Positions 1 through 7,345 of a stretch of DNA of 33,557 nt are shown here, in pieces. A program made the position numbers and the translations under genes. The DNA comes from Dehalococcoidia bacterium (GTDB taxonomy: Bacteria; Chloroflexota; Dehalococcoidia; UBA2979): positions 1 through 33,557 of the forward strand of contig SHYP01000015.1 in the NCBI GenBank assembly GCA_009692725.1, read 5' to 3'. Below the pieces are notes generated by a model that did not search any database, was not told where the DNA came from, and saw only the letters and a list, made by a program, of their open reading frames with translations. The first letter of the stretch is position 1. The number at the start of each line of letters is the position of its first letter.

Positions 1-210
1 CGGAACTACGCCATCGGCGACCCGCTGCTCGACTGGCTCAACCTCTATGGCGAGGCCGCCGGCTTCGCGCGCGACACGCAGCCAGTTCGAGCGACCCTCG
101 CGGGGCTTGTCTTAGCGGTCATTCAGCTTTCCTCCGAGTGCCACCCCGCGACCTCCACGGGCATCACTCAGTCAGATGGCGGCCGTCGTCGTCGATCGCG
201 CTGGCGATGA
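1..210 (+). CDS. Partial reading frame of unknown function, cut by the window edge
   Basis: The first frame is open from base 1 to a TGA at 208-210. The first 26 codons read like real protein (an [18 protein letters not shown] stretch). After about base 85 the composition changes and the frame looks like filler up to the stop. I do not recognise the family. The meaningful part may be a fragment joined to unrelated DNA, or the reading may simply leave the true frame. It overlaps the upstream end of the next gene's possible extended start (207), so it is unlikely to be complete. Confidence is low because no family motif is visible and the other end is missing. Confidence 0.25.
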   Translation, partial: RNYAIGDPLLDWLNLYGEAAGFARDTQPVRATLAGLVLAVIQLSSECHPATSTGITQSDGGRRRRSRWR

Positions 211-224
211 AGCTGTACGCTCGC

Positions 225-1271
225 ATGGTGAAGACTGAGCTTGGCGTCCCGCTCTCTGTGCTCGACGTCGCCCCCGTGTCGGAGGGATACACGCCGCGCG
301 ATGCGCTGCGTAACTCGCTCGACCTTGCGCAGCGCGTCGAGCGACTGGGGTTCAGCCGCTACTGGGTCGCCGAGCACCACAACATGCCGGGCATCGCGTC
401 GTCGGCACCCGCGGTTCTGATCGCTCACCTCGCCTCGGTGACTGCCGCGATCCGGGTGGGTTCGGGCGGGGTGATGCTGCCGAATCACTCCTCGCTGGTC
501 GTCGCGGAGCAGTTCGGCATGCTTGAGGCACTGCATCCAGGACGCGTCGACCTCGGCATCGGCCGTGCGCCCGGCACCGACCAACTCACTGCGCACGCCC
601 TGCGTCGCAGCTACACGAACGCCGACGACTTCCCCGAGCAGCTGGTGGAACTGTTGGGCTACTTCGAGGGGCGTTGGCCGCCCGACCACCCGTTCCGCGC
701 GATCACGGCTAACCCCGGCCTCGGGTACCGCCCGGAAATCTGGATGCTGGGTTCGTCTGATTACGGCGCGCGCGCGGCGGGGTTGCTGGGGCTGCCGTAC
801 TCGTTCGCGCATCACTTCGCGGGGACGAACACCATGGAGGCCGTCCGCACGTACCGCGAAGGTTTCCGCGAGGGTGGCGCGATCCAGAAGCCGTATCTCA
901 TGCTCGGCGTCTCGGTAGTCTGCGCCGCGACGGACGAGCAGGCGGAGTGGCTTGCCGCTCCCGGCGCGCTCTCGTTCGTGCGTCTGCGCAGCGGTCGGCC
1001 CGGGCGCTTCCCCACGCCCGACGAGGCCGCAGCCCACGAATACTCCCCGCAGGAACAGGTACTGCTGAAGGCGCGCACAAGCTCACAGATCGTCGGCGGG
1101 CCGGAGAGAGTGCGCGCCGGGCTCCGCGAGCTCATCGAGAGCACGCGCGCCGACGAGCTGATGCTCACCACTGCGGTGCACGCGCACACCGACCGCGTCC
1201 GCTCCTACGAGCTCATCGCTGAGGCCGTCGGAATGCAGCCGGCCCCGGGGAGGCCGGCTTTGCAGGGTTAG
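225..1271 (+). CDS. LLM-class flavin-dependent oxidoreductase (luciferase-like monooxygenase, YhbW/MsnO8 type)
   Basis: The product is a cytosolic TIM-barrel enzyme of the bacterial-luciferase superfamily, which uses reduced FMN or F420; the substrate cannot be told from sequence. Family marks are the N-terminal [14 protein letters not shown], the active-site stretch [35 protein letters not shown], and [16 protein letters not shown]. From ATG 225 the protein is about 348 residues, normal for the YhbW subgroup. ATG 207 and ATG 138 are in frame but add residues the family lacks, and none of the three has a convincing ribosome site. The last codons overlap a GC-rich hairpin. An integrase remnant follows directly, so the gene lies at the edge of an old insertion. 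Confidence 0.9.
   Translation: MVKTELGVPLSVLDVAPVSEGYTPRDALRNSLDLAQRVERLGFSRYWVAEHHNMPGIASSAPAVLIAHLASVTAAIRVGSGGVMLPNHSSLVVAEQFGMLEALHPGRVDLGIGRAPGTDQLTAHALRRSYTNADDFPEQLVELLGYFEGRWPPDHPFRAITANPGLGYRPEIWMLGSSDYGARAAGLLGLPYSFAHHFAGTNTMEAVRTYREGFREGGAIQKPYLMLGVSVVCAATDEQAEWLAAPGALSFVRLRSGRPGRFPTPDEAAAHEYSPQEQVLLKARTSSQIVGGPERVRAGLRELIESTRADELMLTTAVHAHTDRVRSYELIAEAVGMQPAPGRPALQG
1237..1261 (+). terminator. Weak terminator-like hairpin overlapping the oxidoreductase 3' end
   Basis: AGCCGGCC (1237-1244) pairs perfectly with GGCCGGCT (1252-1259) across a 7-base loop and is followed by only three T residues. The structure lies inside the last codons of the flavin oxidoreductase. The short T-run makes it a weak intrinsic terminator at best. 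Confidence 0.35.
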
Positions 1272-1291
1272 GTTCTCCCCCGTCTCCACCA
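1271..1291 (+). other. tRNA 3'-end-like sequence, possible attachment-site remnant
   Basis: GGTTC (1271-1275) followed by TCCCCCGTCTCCACCA resembles the T-arm to CCA end of a tRNA or tmRNA gene. No 5' half of a tRNA is present and the T-arm does not fold properly. It lies 27 bases from the 3' end of a truncated tyrosine integrase. Such integrases commonly use tRNA or tmRNA 3' ends as attachment sites. This is an inference from position and sequence resemblance only. Confidence 0.3.
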
Positions 1292-1317
1292 CAACCACGT
1301 TGCTGCACAACGGGTTT

Positions 1318-1722
1318 CTAGCCCGAGTGCGGCGTTCGACCGCCAATCTGACCGCCAATGGCCTGGCGGTCGAGGCTGAACAGCCGATCCATTGCGCCTG
1401 CCGCGGCCTCGTGCATGCCCGGGAGCACGTGGCTGTAGATGCGCAGCGTGGTCGTTATGTCCGAGTGGCCTGGCAGCTCCGAGGTGACCTTCACCGGCAC
1501 GCCCTCGCTCATCAGCAGCGTCGCGGCCGTGTGACGGAGGGAGTGCAGCCGCATTGGAGGCAGGCCCGCTCGCTTGAGGAGCCGAGCGAACGACCGAGCG
1601 CGGAGGTTGTTCCCGTCGAGCGGCTGCCCGGACGAGCTCGTGAACACCAGGTCGTGATCACGCCAGCGCGGCCCCGACTGTAGACGCTGCTCGGCCTGGC
1701 GGGCCTTGTGCGTTCGCCTGTG
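1318..1722 (-). pseudogene. Truncated phage-type tyrosine integrase (C-terminal catalytic remnant)
   Basis: This is the C-terminal part of a tyrosine recombinase of the phage-integrase family, which cuts and rejoins DNA at attachment sites. Visible are the H-x-x-R motif (HSLRHTAATLL), the second His (GHSDITTTL) and the nucleophile Tyr in RIYSHVLPGM. Reading upstream past the first GTG (1647), the frame continues with family-like sequence (THKARQAEQRL and GPRWRDHDLVFTSS) until a TAG at 1723-1725. The DNA-binding core domain and the first catalytic Arg are therefore gone. The LPGHSD form of the usual LGH motif also looks slightly degraded. It marks a former integrated element between the flavin oxidoreductase and the crotonase gene. 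Confidence 0.8.
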
Positions 1723-1729
1723 CTAGACT
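1721..1729 (+). promoter_or_regulatory. Candidate extended -10 promoter upstream of the crotonase gene
   Basis: TGCTAGACT has the TGn-TANNNT form of an extended -10 element and sits at the exact point where the integrase frame is cut. No -35 at 16-18 bases is evident. It would give a leader of about 135 bases to the TTG start at 1871. Confidence 0.3.
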
Positions 1730-1870
1730 GCGGTGCCGGCGGGTCCGACGCGTTCGCAGGCGCTTGTGCGAGCCATGCGACCGCGGAACACAGATTCCGC
1801 GCTGCTGGCTACCCGCGATCCGCTGATTGCGGCAACCGTATCTAGGTGGGGACTCAGGAGGGACGAGACA

Positions 1871-2689
1871 TTGGCGACGCAGACGTTTGAGCTGGTCAAC
1901 TACGAGAAGCGGAACCGGATCGCATGGCTCACGATCAACAACGCTGAGCGGATGAATGCGCTGAGCACCGGCGTGCAGAACGGCCTGTGGTACGGGTTCG
2001 ACGAGGCCATCAAGGATGATGATGTCCTGGTCGTCGTGCTAACCGGGGATGGTGGACGTGCCTTCTGCGCGGGTGCCGACCTGAAGGAGATGACCGAGCG
2101 GGACCAGACGCGCGGCCAGGGGACTGCTCAGGACGCGAAGAGCGGGCTGAGCCACGTCACCGACTGCCTGAAGCCCGTGATTGCCGCAGTCGACGGGTAT
2201 GCGCTTGCCGGCGGCATGCAGCTCTCCGCACGGTGCGACTTCCGCATCGCCACGGAGAAGTCTCGCTTCGGCATGCCGGAGCCGCTGCGCAGCCTGACCC
2301 CCATCAACACGATGGACACGCTGGAGATGGGCTTCGTCCCGCTGGGCGAGGCGCTGTGGATCATCCTGTCCGGTGATCACATCACCGCACAGCGCGCGCA
2401 CGAGATCGGCTTCGTGCAGTGGCTGGTGCCGGACCGCGACGCGCTCATGGCCGAGGCCGAGAAGCGCGCCGAGATCCTGAAGAAGTGTGCACCGCTCGCG
2501 GTGCAAGCCCTGAAGAAGGGTGTGCACCTGCACATGAACCCGCCGACCCCGCCGACGGGCGTGTACCTCCTCGATCAACTGAAGAAGGAGAACGCGGCGC
2601 TGCAGGAGAAGGTCGCCAAGAGCGAGGACCGGATGGAAGGCCCCAAGGCGTTCGCCGAGAAGCGCGCGCCGAACTGGAAGGGGCGCTAA
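1871..2689 (+). CDS. Enoyl-CoA hydratase/isomerase (crotonase) family protein
   Basis: Crotonase-fold acyl-CoA enzyme of about 272 residues, likely acting in fatty-acid or related acyl-CoA breakdown in the cytosol. The two oxyanion-hole regions are visible: RAFCAGADLKEM near residue 60 and the GYALAGGMQLSARCD stretch near residue 115. The TTG start at 1871 is chosen because AGGAGG (1856-1861) lies nine bases upstream and the homologous sequence begins there; the upstream in-frame region is not family-like. In classical hydratases the second region reads GGGCEL and carries a catalytic Glu (Glu144 of the rat enzyme). Here that position is Gln, while the second Glu (in GMPEP) is kept. Isomerase, hydrolase or another crotonase activity is therefore as likely as hydration. 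A strong hairpin follows. Confidence 0.9.
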   Translation: MATQTFELVNYEKRNRIAWLTINNAERMNALSTGVQNGLWYGFDEAIKDDDVLVVVLTGDGGRAFCAGADLKEMTERDQTRGQGTAQDAKSGLSHVTDCLKPVIAAVDGYALAGGMQLSARCDFRIATEKSRFGMPEPLRSLTPINTMDTLEMGFVPLGEALWIILSGDHITAQRAHEIGFVQWLVPDRDALMAEAEKRAEILKKCAPLAVQALKKGVHLHMNPPTPPTGVYLLDQLKKENAALQEKVAKSEDRMEGPKAFAEKRAPNWKGR

Positions 2690-2722
2690 CCGCCCTCCTG
2701 CCGCCGTTCATGGAGTCGTTCG

Positions 2723-2750
2723 ACAGAGCCCGCCGCAAGGCGGGCTCTGT
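2723..2750. terminator. Perfect 12-bp stem with GCAA tetraloop, transcription terminator
   Basis: ACAGAGCCCGCC and GGCGGGCTCTGT pair perfectly around a GCAA loop. It sits between two convergent units, the crotonase gene and the metal-transporter operon, and could serve both. No T-run follows on either strand, so termination may depend on stem strength or another factor. Confidence 0.75.
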
Positions 2751-2831
2751 GCTGTGAGGTGTTGTGGCGTGCCGCGCGCTGGACGGTCACGTGACTGGCT
2801 CGTCACCGCACATGGAGGCGGCCCCGTTCGC

Positions 2832-3587
2832 CTACGCGTGCGGCAGCCCGTGCGCCTCGTCCAGTCCGTGGGCGTGCAGGAGATCGTGGTCCGCGAGGAT
2901 CGCCGCCGTCTCGCCGTCGGCGACGATGCGGCCTTCGTCGAGCACGACGACGCGGGTGAACACCCCGGGCAGCGCCCCGAGATCGTGCGTGGACACGAGC
3001 ATGGTCTGCGGCAGCGACTGCAAGAGCGCAATCAGCTCGTAGCGTGCGCCGGGCGAGAGGCTGGCCGTCGGCTCGTCGAGCGCGAGGATCGGCGTGCCCA
3101 TCGCGAGCACGGTGGCGATCGCGACACGCTTCTTCTGACCCATGCTGAGGTGGTGCGGCATGCGTGTCTCGAAGCCGCTCATGCCGACCTGCTTGAGCGC
3201 CTCGGTTACGCGCCGCTGCACCTCGGGCTTTGGCAACCCCATGTGCAGCGGGCCGAACGCGACGTCGTCCAGCACGGTTGGCGAGAACAGCTGGTCGTCA
3301 GGGTTCGAGAACAGCAGGCCGATCAGCGCGCGGATCTCGCGCACACTCGCATCGGAGAGCACGCGGCCCAGCACGCGGATCTCGCCACGGCCGCGGAGGA
3401 TGCCGTTGAGCTGCATCAGCAGCGTGGACTTGCCCGCCCCGTTCGCGCCGATCAGCGCAACCTTCTCGCCGGCTAGCACCTGCAGGCTCACGCCGCGCAG
3501 CGCGGGTACGCCATCCGGGTACGCGAACTCGACGTCGTGCAGCTCGAGCGCGAGCTCCCGATGCGCGCCGTTAGCCGACGCGGACAT
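2832..3587 (-). CDS. cbiO: ATPase subunit of an ECF-type nickel/cobalt transporter
   Basis: Cytoplasmic ABC ATPase that powers the CbiMQO-type energy-coupling-factor importer for Ni2+ or Co2+. In the 251-residue product the Walker A is GANGAGKST (47-55), the signature is LSMGQ (147-151), the Walker B is ILALDEP (167-173) and the switch His is in STHD (His201). The FSNPDDQLFSPTV segment is typical of CbiO/EcfA ATPases. ATG 3587 is used rather than an upstream in-frame start because the conserved part begins just after it. It overlaps the 3' end of cbiQ by 17 bases, so translation is probably coupled. It is the last gene of the fur-cbiM-PDGLE-cbiQ-cbiO operon. Confidence 0.93.
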   Translation of the reverse strand: MSASANGAHRELALELHDVEFAYPDGVPALRGVSLQVLAGEKVALIGANGAGKSTLLMQLNGILRGRGEIRVLGRVLSDASVREIRALIGLLFSNPDDQLFSPTVLDDVAFGPLHMGLPKPEVQRRVTEALKQVGMSGFETRMPHHLSMGQKKRVAIATVLAMGTPILALDEPTASLSPGARYELIALLQSLPQTMLVSTHDLGALPGVFTRVVVLDEGRIVADGETAAILADHDLLHAHGLDEAHGLPHA

Positions 3588-4413
3588 ACGCCTGCACGAG
3601 CGCTGCATACAGCAGCAGCAGTGCTGCGCCGGCGAGCTCCGAGCGGCGCAACGTCGGCGGGTCGAGGAAGCGCGGCTCGCCGTCGTAGCCGCGGGACTGC
3701 ATCGCGGCGAACACGCGCTCGCTGCGCTCGTACGAGCGCAGGAAGAGCGTGCCGACCATGCTTCCCAGGATGCGCGCGCGCCAGCGGAGCGTGCCGCCGC
3801 TGCGATAGCCGGCGATCGCTGCGCTGCGGCTGTCGCGGCTGCGCATCAGCCGGCTGCCTTCGTCGCCGATGGCGAACAGGTAGCGGTACGTGAAGAAGAT
3901 CACCGCGGCGAGCAGCGCCGGCACGCGCAGGCCGCGCAACGCGTGCACCAGCTTGGTCGGGGTGGTGCTCGCGGTCAGCACGCAGGCGAGCACGACGCTG
4001 ATCCACGACTTTGTCAGGATCGTCGCGACGGCCGCCGCTCCCTCGCGCGTCGCCGTCCAGCCGAGCAGGGGGACGGTCGCGACGAGCTCGCCGGGCGTGG
4101 TGAAGGCGAGCGGCACGGCGGCCAGCACGAACGGCAGCGCCAGCGCCGAGCGCTTGAGCACGACAGCGAGCGGCAGCCGCGCCATGGCGACCAGCGCCGC
4201 GACCGGCAACGTGAGCGCCGCCAGCGCGAGCCAGTGCGCGGGCGGTGTCGCCGTGACCAGCAGCACGTAGCCGAGCGTGAGCGCGAGCTTGACGCGCCCG
4301 TCTGCGCGATGCACGACGCTGGCGCGCGTGACGTACCGTTCGCCCAGCGCGAACACGAGACTCATCGCGCGGGCTGCCTCATCGAGCGCCGGTGCCAGAC
4401 CTCGGCTCGCCAT
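3571..4413 (-). CDS. cbiQ: Transmembrane (T) subunit of the ECF nickel/cobalt transporter
   Basis: Integral membrane coupling protein of the CbiMQO importer, about 280 residues. It links the CbiO ATPase to the CbiM substrate-binding subunit. Hydrophobic segments are seen near residues 40-75, 85-110, 125-150 and at the C-terminus. The charged region MQSRGYDGEPR carries the A/Q-R-G motif that contacts the ATPase, and an upstream YRSGG element resembles the first such motif. ATG 4413 is preferred over a TTG at 4434. It overlaps the end of the preceding PDGLE gene by 35 bases. The neighbours make the assignment secure; the metal (Ni or Co) is not determined. Confidence 0.9.
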   Translation of the reverse strand: MASRGLAPALDEAARAMSLVFALGERYVTRASVVHRADGRVKLALTLGYVLLVTATPPAHWLALAALTLPVAALVAMARLPLAVVLKRSALALPFVLAAVPLAFTTPGELVATVPLLGWTATREGAAAVATILTKSWISVVLACVLTASTTPTKLVHALRGLRVPALLAAVIFFTYRYLFAIGDEGSRLMRSRDSRSAAIAGYRSGGTLRWRARILGSMVGTLFLRSYERSERVFAAMQSRGYDGEPRFLDPPTLRRSELAGAALLLLYAALVQAYVRVG

Positions 4414-4711
4414 CGGCGCGGGCGCGGCGGGCAAGCAGCATTCCCGCGACCACGGTGACGGTGGCGATCACGAGTACGCCAACCACGCCGGCGAGCACCG
4501 TAGCGACTCGTTGGTTCTCGACGCCGGGGAAGCGGTAGCCCCGGATGAACGTGAACCCGGGATCCTCGGCGCGCTCGCTGAACTCGTGTTCGTTGGCCAC
4601 CTTCTGGAGGCCGTCCGGCGAGCTCGACGCCCACGGCGAGAACAACGTGACGCCGAGCGCGATCGCGACGCCCGCGGCGAGCAGCGGGGCGTACCGCTTG
4701 AGCGTGCTCAT
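4379..4711 (-). CDS. PDGLE-domain membrane protein (CbiN-like component)
   Basis: Small 110-residue membrane protein with an N-terminal transmembrane helix (about 8-27), the diagnostic SSPDGLQKVANEHEF segment, an extracytoplasmic stretch and a C-terminal helix (about 72-95). PDGLE proteins replace or resemble CbiN in nickel/cobalt ECF transporters and sit beside CbiM. The ATG at 4711 overlaps the TGA of cbiM in an ATGA arrangement, so the two are almost certainly translated together. Confidence 0.85.
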   Translation of the reverse strand: MSTLKRYAPLLAAGVAIALGVTLFSPWASSSPDGLQKVANEHEFSERAEDPGFTFIRGYRFPGVENQRVATVLAGVVGVLVIATVTVVAGMLLARRARADGEPRSGTGAR

Positions 4712-5421
4712 GCGTGCACTCCTTCCGGGGTGACGTGCGGGGTGACGCCCACGAGATCGGGACGCGTCGCCAGCAGGAACGAGATGGCGGCGGCGGTAAT
4801 CAGCCCTTCGCCGATGCCGATGAACACATGTACGCCCAGCATCGTCGGCAGAACCACGCTGAGCGGCGACGTGCCGGAGAGCGCGAGCTCCAGGCTGCAC
4901 ACAACGGACGCGATGACGACGGTCATCCACGCGACCGCGAACGACGCGGCGACGCGCCCGGCCGTGGAGCGTTCCGCGAGCGGCCGCAGCGTTGCGTAGA
5001 GCAGCGCGCCCGCGAGCGCCGTCGTCACGCCCATTGTGAACACGTTCGCGCCCAGCGCCCCAAGGCCGCCGTCCTGGAACAGCACCGCCTGCAATGCGAC
5101 CACGGAGGTCATCACCACGATCGCTGCCCACGGCCCCAGGCAGATCGCGGCCAGCGCGCCACCGAGCATGTGGCCGGAGGTGCCGCCCGCCACGGGGAAG
5201 TTCATCATCTGCGCGGCGAAGATGAAGGCTCCCATCACGCCCATCAGCGGCACGGCGCGCTCCCCGAGCCGGCGGTTGGTCATGCGCACCGCGACCGCGA
5301 TCGCCACTGCGCTCGCGACGTAGCCCGCGGCCGCGACCGGGAGGCTGAGGAACCCGTCCGGGATGTGCATCGCCGGGCCGACTGCGTCGCTCACCGCCGG
5401 GAACGGAACTGCTGCCGCCAT
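4708..5421 (-). CDS. cbiM: Substrate-binding (S) membrane subunit of the ECF nickel/cobalt transporter
   Basis: Polytopic membrane protein that binds the metal ion in the CbiMQO importer. The hallmark MHIPDGFLS lies at residues 18-26; in known CbiM/NikM proteins the N-terminal Met-His-Ile coordinates the metal. Other conserved stretches are FAAQMMNFPV, GTSGHMLGG and GVHVFIGIGEGLIT. Two starts are possible. ATG 5421 has a GGAGGGG ribosome site but adds 17 residues before MHI. ATG 5370 begins exactly at MHI but has no ribosome site. Since the metal site needs His as the second residue, the extension would have to be removed, as happens with the signal peptide of Salmonella CbiM. It follows fur by 12 bases. 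Confidence 0.93.
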   Translation of the reverse strand: MAAAVPFPAVSDAVGPAMHIPDGFLSLPVAAAGYVASAVAIAVAVRMTNRRLGERAVPLMGVMGAFIFAAQMMNFPVAGGTSGHMLGGALAAICLGPWAAIVVMTSVVALQAVLFQDGGLGALGANVFTMGVTTALAGALLYATLRPLAERSTAGRVAASFAVAWMTVVIASVVCSLELALSGTSPLSVVLPTMLGVHVFIGIGEGLITAAAISFLLATRPDLVGVTPHVTPEGVHA

Positions 5422-5433
5422 GCTGCCCCTCCG

Positions 5434-5874
5434 CTACGTCTGCGCTGCGGCCTGCCGGCAGCGCGCGCACTCGCCCGTGATCGCGAAATGGTCGAGGAAC
5501 GCGTCGAACCCCGTGGCGGCGCGGATCTCGCTGCCCAGCTGCCGCAGCAGCGCCGGATCGAGATCCCGCTCGACGCCGCAGCCCTGGCAGATGAGGTGGT
5601 GATGCGGCCGGCTGTGGTCGACCCACGTGAACGCCGAGCGGCCGCTCGCATCGACCTCGGAGACGAGGCGTAGCTCCTTGAGCGTCGTGAGGGCGCGATA
5701 CACGGTCGACAGGGCCATCGGGGCGCCCTGCTGGCCGGCCATCAGCTCGTGCAGCTCCTCGACGGTGCGATGGCCGCCCGCGTGTTGGAGCGCGGCCGCT
5801 ACGCGCTGCCGCTGTGGCGTGAGCCGCCGCCCCCCCGAGCGCAACAACGCTGTCGTGTCCGCTTCGCAGCTCAC
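5434..5874 (-). CDS. Fur-family metal-responsive repressor
   Basis: DNA-binding regulator of the Fur/Zur/Nur/PerR family, 146 residues from GTG 5874. A strong ribosome site (GGAGGG, seven bases upstream) decides the start, and the open frame further upstream is not family-like. The winged helix includes LTPQRQRVAAAL and STVYRALTTLKELRLV. The metal-sensing part has the HHHLICQGCG segment and a second C-x-x-C (GECARC), giving the four Cys of the structural zinc site. It is the first gene of the operon with cbiM, PDGLE, cbiQ and cbiO. A nickel- or zinc-type role (Nur or Zur) controlling its own operon is the natural inference; the metal cannot be read from sequence. Confidence 0.92.
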   Translation of the reverse strand: MSCEADTTALLRSGGRRLTPQRQRVAAALQHAGGHRTVEELHELMAGQQGAPMALSTVYRALTTLKELRLVSEVDASGRSAFTWVDHSRPHHHLICQGCGVERDLDPALLRQLGSEIRAATGFDAFLDHFAITGECARCRQAAAQT

Positions 5875-5887
5875 GCTTCGTCCCTCC

Positions 5888-5906
5888 GCGAATATTCGCA
5901 ATTGTA
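5888..5906 (-). promoter_or_regulatory. Promoter -10 and palindromic operator of the fur-cbi operon
   Basis: On the minus strand a TACAAT hexamer (5906 to 5901) is followed almost at once by the perfect 12-base palindrome GCGAATATTCGC (5888-5899), which would cover the transcription start. The palindrome lies 13 bases before the fur GTG start and next to its ribosome site. An AT-centred inverted repeat overlapping the promoter of a fur gene is a typical autoregulatory site, but the sequence is not the classical Fur box. No clear -35 was found. Confidence 0.5.
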
Positions 5907-6068
5907 CGGCGGCACACAAGGCGCTGGCGGTCGCGCGCTGCGATTGCGAGGTTTCAGCGATCGCTGGGCTCACCTGTGACCCGATCTCGCGTGATCTGGC
6001 GCCGCCCGACCAGTCCGAGGCGCTACAGTCGGCGTGCCGCGCAGCCCTTGCCGCACCTGCCGAACGCA

Positions 6069-6074
6069 TACCAT
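6069..6074 (+). promoter_or_regulatory. Candidate -10 for leaderless usp transcript
   Basis: TACCAT is followed by exactly six bases and then the ATG of the universal stress protein. No ribosome site is present. The same spacing occurs before selA and the P450 gene. A second TACAGT hexamer is present near 6024-6029. Confidence 0.4.
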
Positions 6075-6080
6075 GCGCCC

Positions 6081-6539
6081 ATGTACGAGCGAATCCTGCT
6101 CCTCGACGACGGGTCCCCACTCGCCCGCAGCGCGATTGCGCACACGGTTGCGATCGCTGTGCCCGGCGGGTGGGGGGTGCTCGTGCTGCGGGTGTCGCGC
6201 GTGGCCGGCGAGGACCCGGAGCAGCTCACCACGGAGTCGTGGGGCGACCGTGTGCGCGTGGGCACGAATGCTGCGGCGAACGGGCCGCAGCTCGAGGCCG
6301 ACCCGCCGCTCAGCGAGGTCACCGCCGCGCTCCGGGAGGCGGGCGTGCACGCCGTCGGCAGCCTGGTCGTGAAAGACGCCGACGTGGGCGCCGCGATCGT
6401 GGAGGTCGCGCGCAGGCTCGGCTGCGACGTGATCGTGATGTCGACGCACGGGCTGACCGGGGTCCGGCGCGCCGTGCTCGGATCCGTCGCGGACTACGTC
6501 GTCCGTCACTCGGGGGTGCCGGTGCTGCTCGGCCGCTAG
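6081..6539 (+). CDS. Universal stress protein (UspA family)
   Basis: Cytoplasmic single-domain Usp, 152 residues, alpha/beta Rossmann-like. The N-terminal YERILLLDDGSPLARSAI strand-loop and the C-terminal MSTHGLTGVRRAVLGS stretch are typical. The GLTG and GS elements form the ATP-binding loop of the family, so this may be an ATP-binding member. ATG 6081 is preferred because homology begins there; the upstream in-frame stretch is Arg-rich filler. It stands alone between the divergent fur operon and the convergent VTT membrane gene. Usp proteins help cells survive starvation or stress; the specific role is unknown. Confidence 0.88.
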   Translation: MYERILLLDDGSPLARSAIAHTVAIAVPGGWGVLVLRVSRVAGEDPEQLTTESWGDRVRVGTNAAANGPQLEADPPLSEVTAALREAGVHAVGSLVVKDADVGAAIVEVARRLGCDVIVMSTHGLTGVRRAVLGSVADYVVRHSGVPVLLGR

Positions 6540-6564
6540 AGCAGCGGGCAAGCGCGGCGCAGCG

Positions 6565-7224
6565 TCAGCCCGCGCGCCGCTCGCCGCGCAGCACCCACCA
6601 GACAAGGGGCGCCGCCGCGACGGCGAGCAGCACCAGGCCGAGCGCGATCGCGAGTCGCGGGTCTGTGGCGAGCGCGTCGCCCGCGGCGACCAGCGCGAAC
6701 ACCGGCAGCGCCATCCCCACGGCGGTGGCGACGGCAAACGACTGCCAGCGCATCGGCGTCAGGCCCGCGACGTAGCTCACCCAGTCGAAGTTGAAGGCCG
6801 GCACCAGCCGCATCACGAGGATCGCGCGCGCCCCGGAACGCGTCGCGAGCGCGTCCAGCCGATCGAGCGTCTCACCCGGCACGTAGCGCGCGACGAGCGG
6901 CCGCCCAAACCGGCGAGCGAGGAAGAAGCACGCGAGCGCCCCCACTTTGGCGCCCAGCAGCGAGTACAGCGTCCCCCACCAGATGCCGAACGCCAGACCT
7001 GCCGCCAGCCCGAAGGGCACCGAAGGTAGCGGCGCGACCACAGTAGCGACCGCAAGCGCGAACACGAACACGACCGGCCCGCGCACCCCGAACGAGCGAA
7101 TCCACGTGCACACCGCGTCGGGTGAAAAATCGATGAAGGTGCTGAGCACGCGTTCTGTGGCCACCGACAGCACGAGGCTCGCGAGCGCGAGCGCGATGAT
7201 GATCAGCGCCAGTCGCCGGCTCAC
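6565..7224 (-). CDS. TVP38/TMEM64 (VTT/DedA-like) membrane protein
   Basis: Integral membrane protein of 219 residues in the VTT/SNARE-associated superfamily (YdjX/YdjZ type). Hydrophobic helices lie near 6-24, 50-90 and 155-210. The core re-entrant signature is visible as the GTLYSLLGAKVGALACFFLA segment, a charged ARRFGR, and the second conserved half RLVPAFNFDWVSYVAGLT. Members are implicated in lipid scrambling or ion-coupled transport; no substrate can be assigned. The start is a GTG at 7224 without a clear ribosome site; other starts nearby are not excluded. It converges on usp, separated by 25 bases. Confidence 0.85.
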   Translation of the reverse strand: MSRRLALIIIALALASLVLSVATERVLSTFIDFSPDAVCTWIRSFGVRGPVVFVFALAVATVVAPLPSVPFGLAAGLAFGIWWGTLYSLLGAKVGALACFFLARRFGRPLVARYVPGETLDRLDALATRSGARAILVMRLVPAFNFDWVSYVAGLTPMRWQSFAVATAVGMALPVFALVAAGDALATDPRLAIALGLVLLAVAAAPLVWWVLRGERRAG

Positions 7225-7345
7225 ACGGGGCAGCGCGCTACCTCAGATCTCGTGCGCCGACGGAGGCGATGGCGCGATCATCGCACTTCCGCGGCGTGAG
7301 CGGACGCCGCGCGCTCGGTGGGCACACGAGCAGTGGTGGTCGCGC

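Noticed and set aside
1733..1870. Longer N-terminus for the crotonase from an upstream start
   Set aside because: The extra 46 residues are not family-like and the TTG at 1871 has AGGAGG at a good distance.
1737..1870. Riboswitch in the long leader of the crotonase gene
   Set aside because: No recognisable conserved aptamer core or terminator/antiterminator pair was seen; the leader length depends on an uncertain promoter.
5875..6120. Longer N-terminus for the Fur protein
   Set aside because: The upstream stretch would translate across the promoter and palindrome; GTG 5874 has a strong ribosome site and matches the family length.
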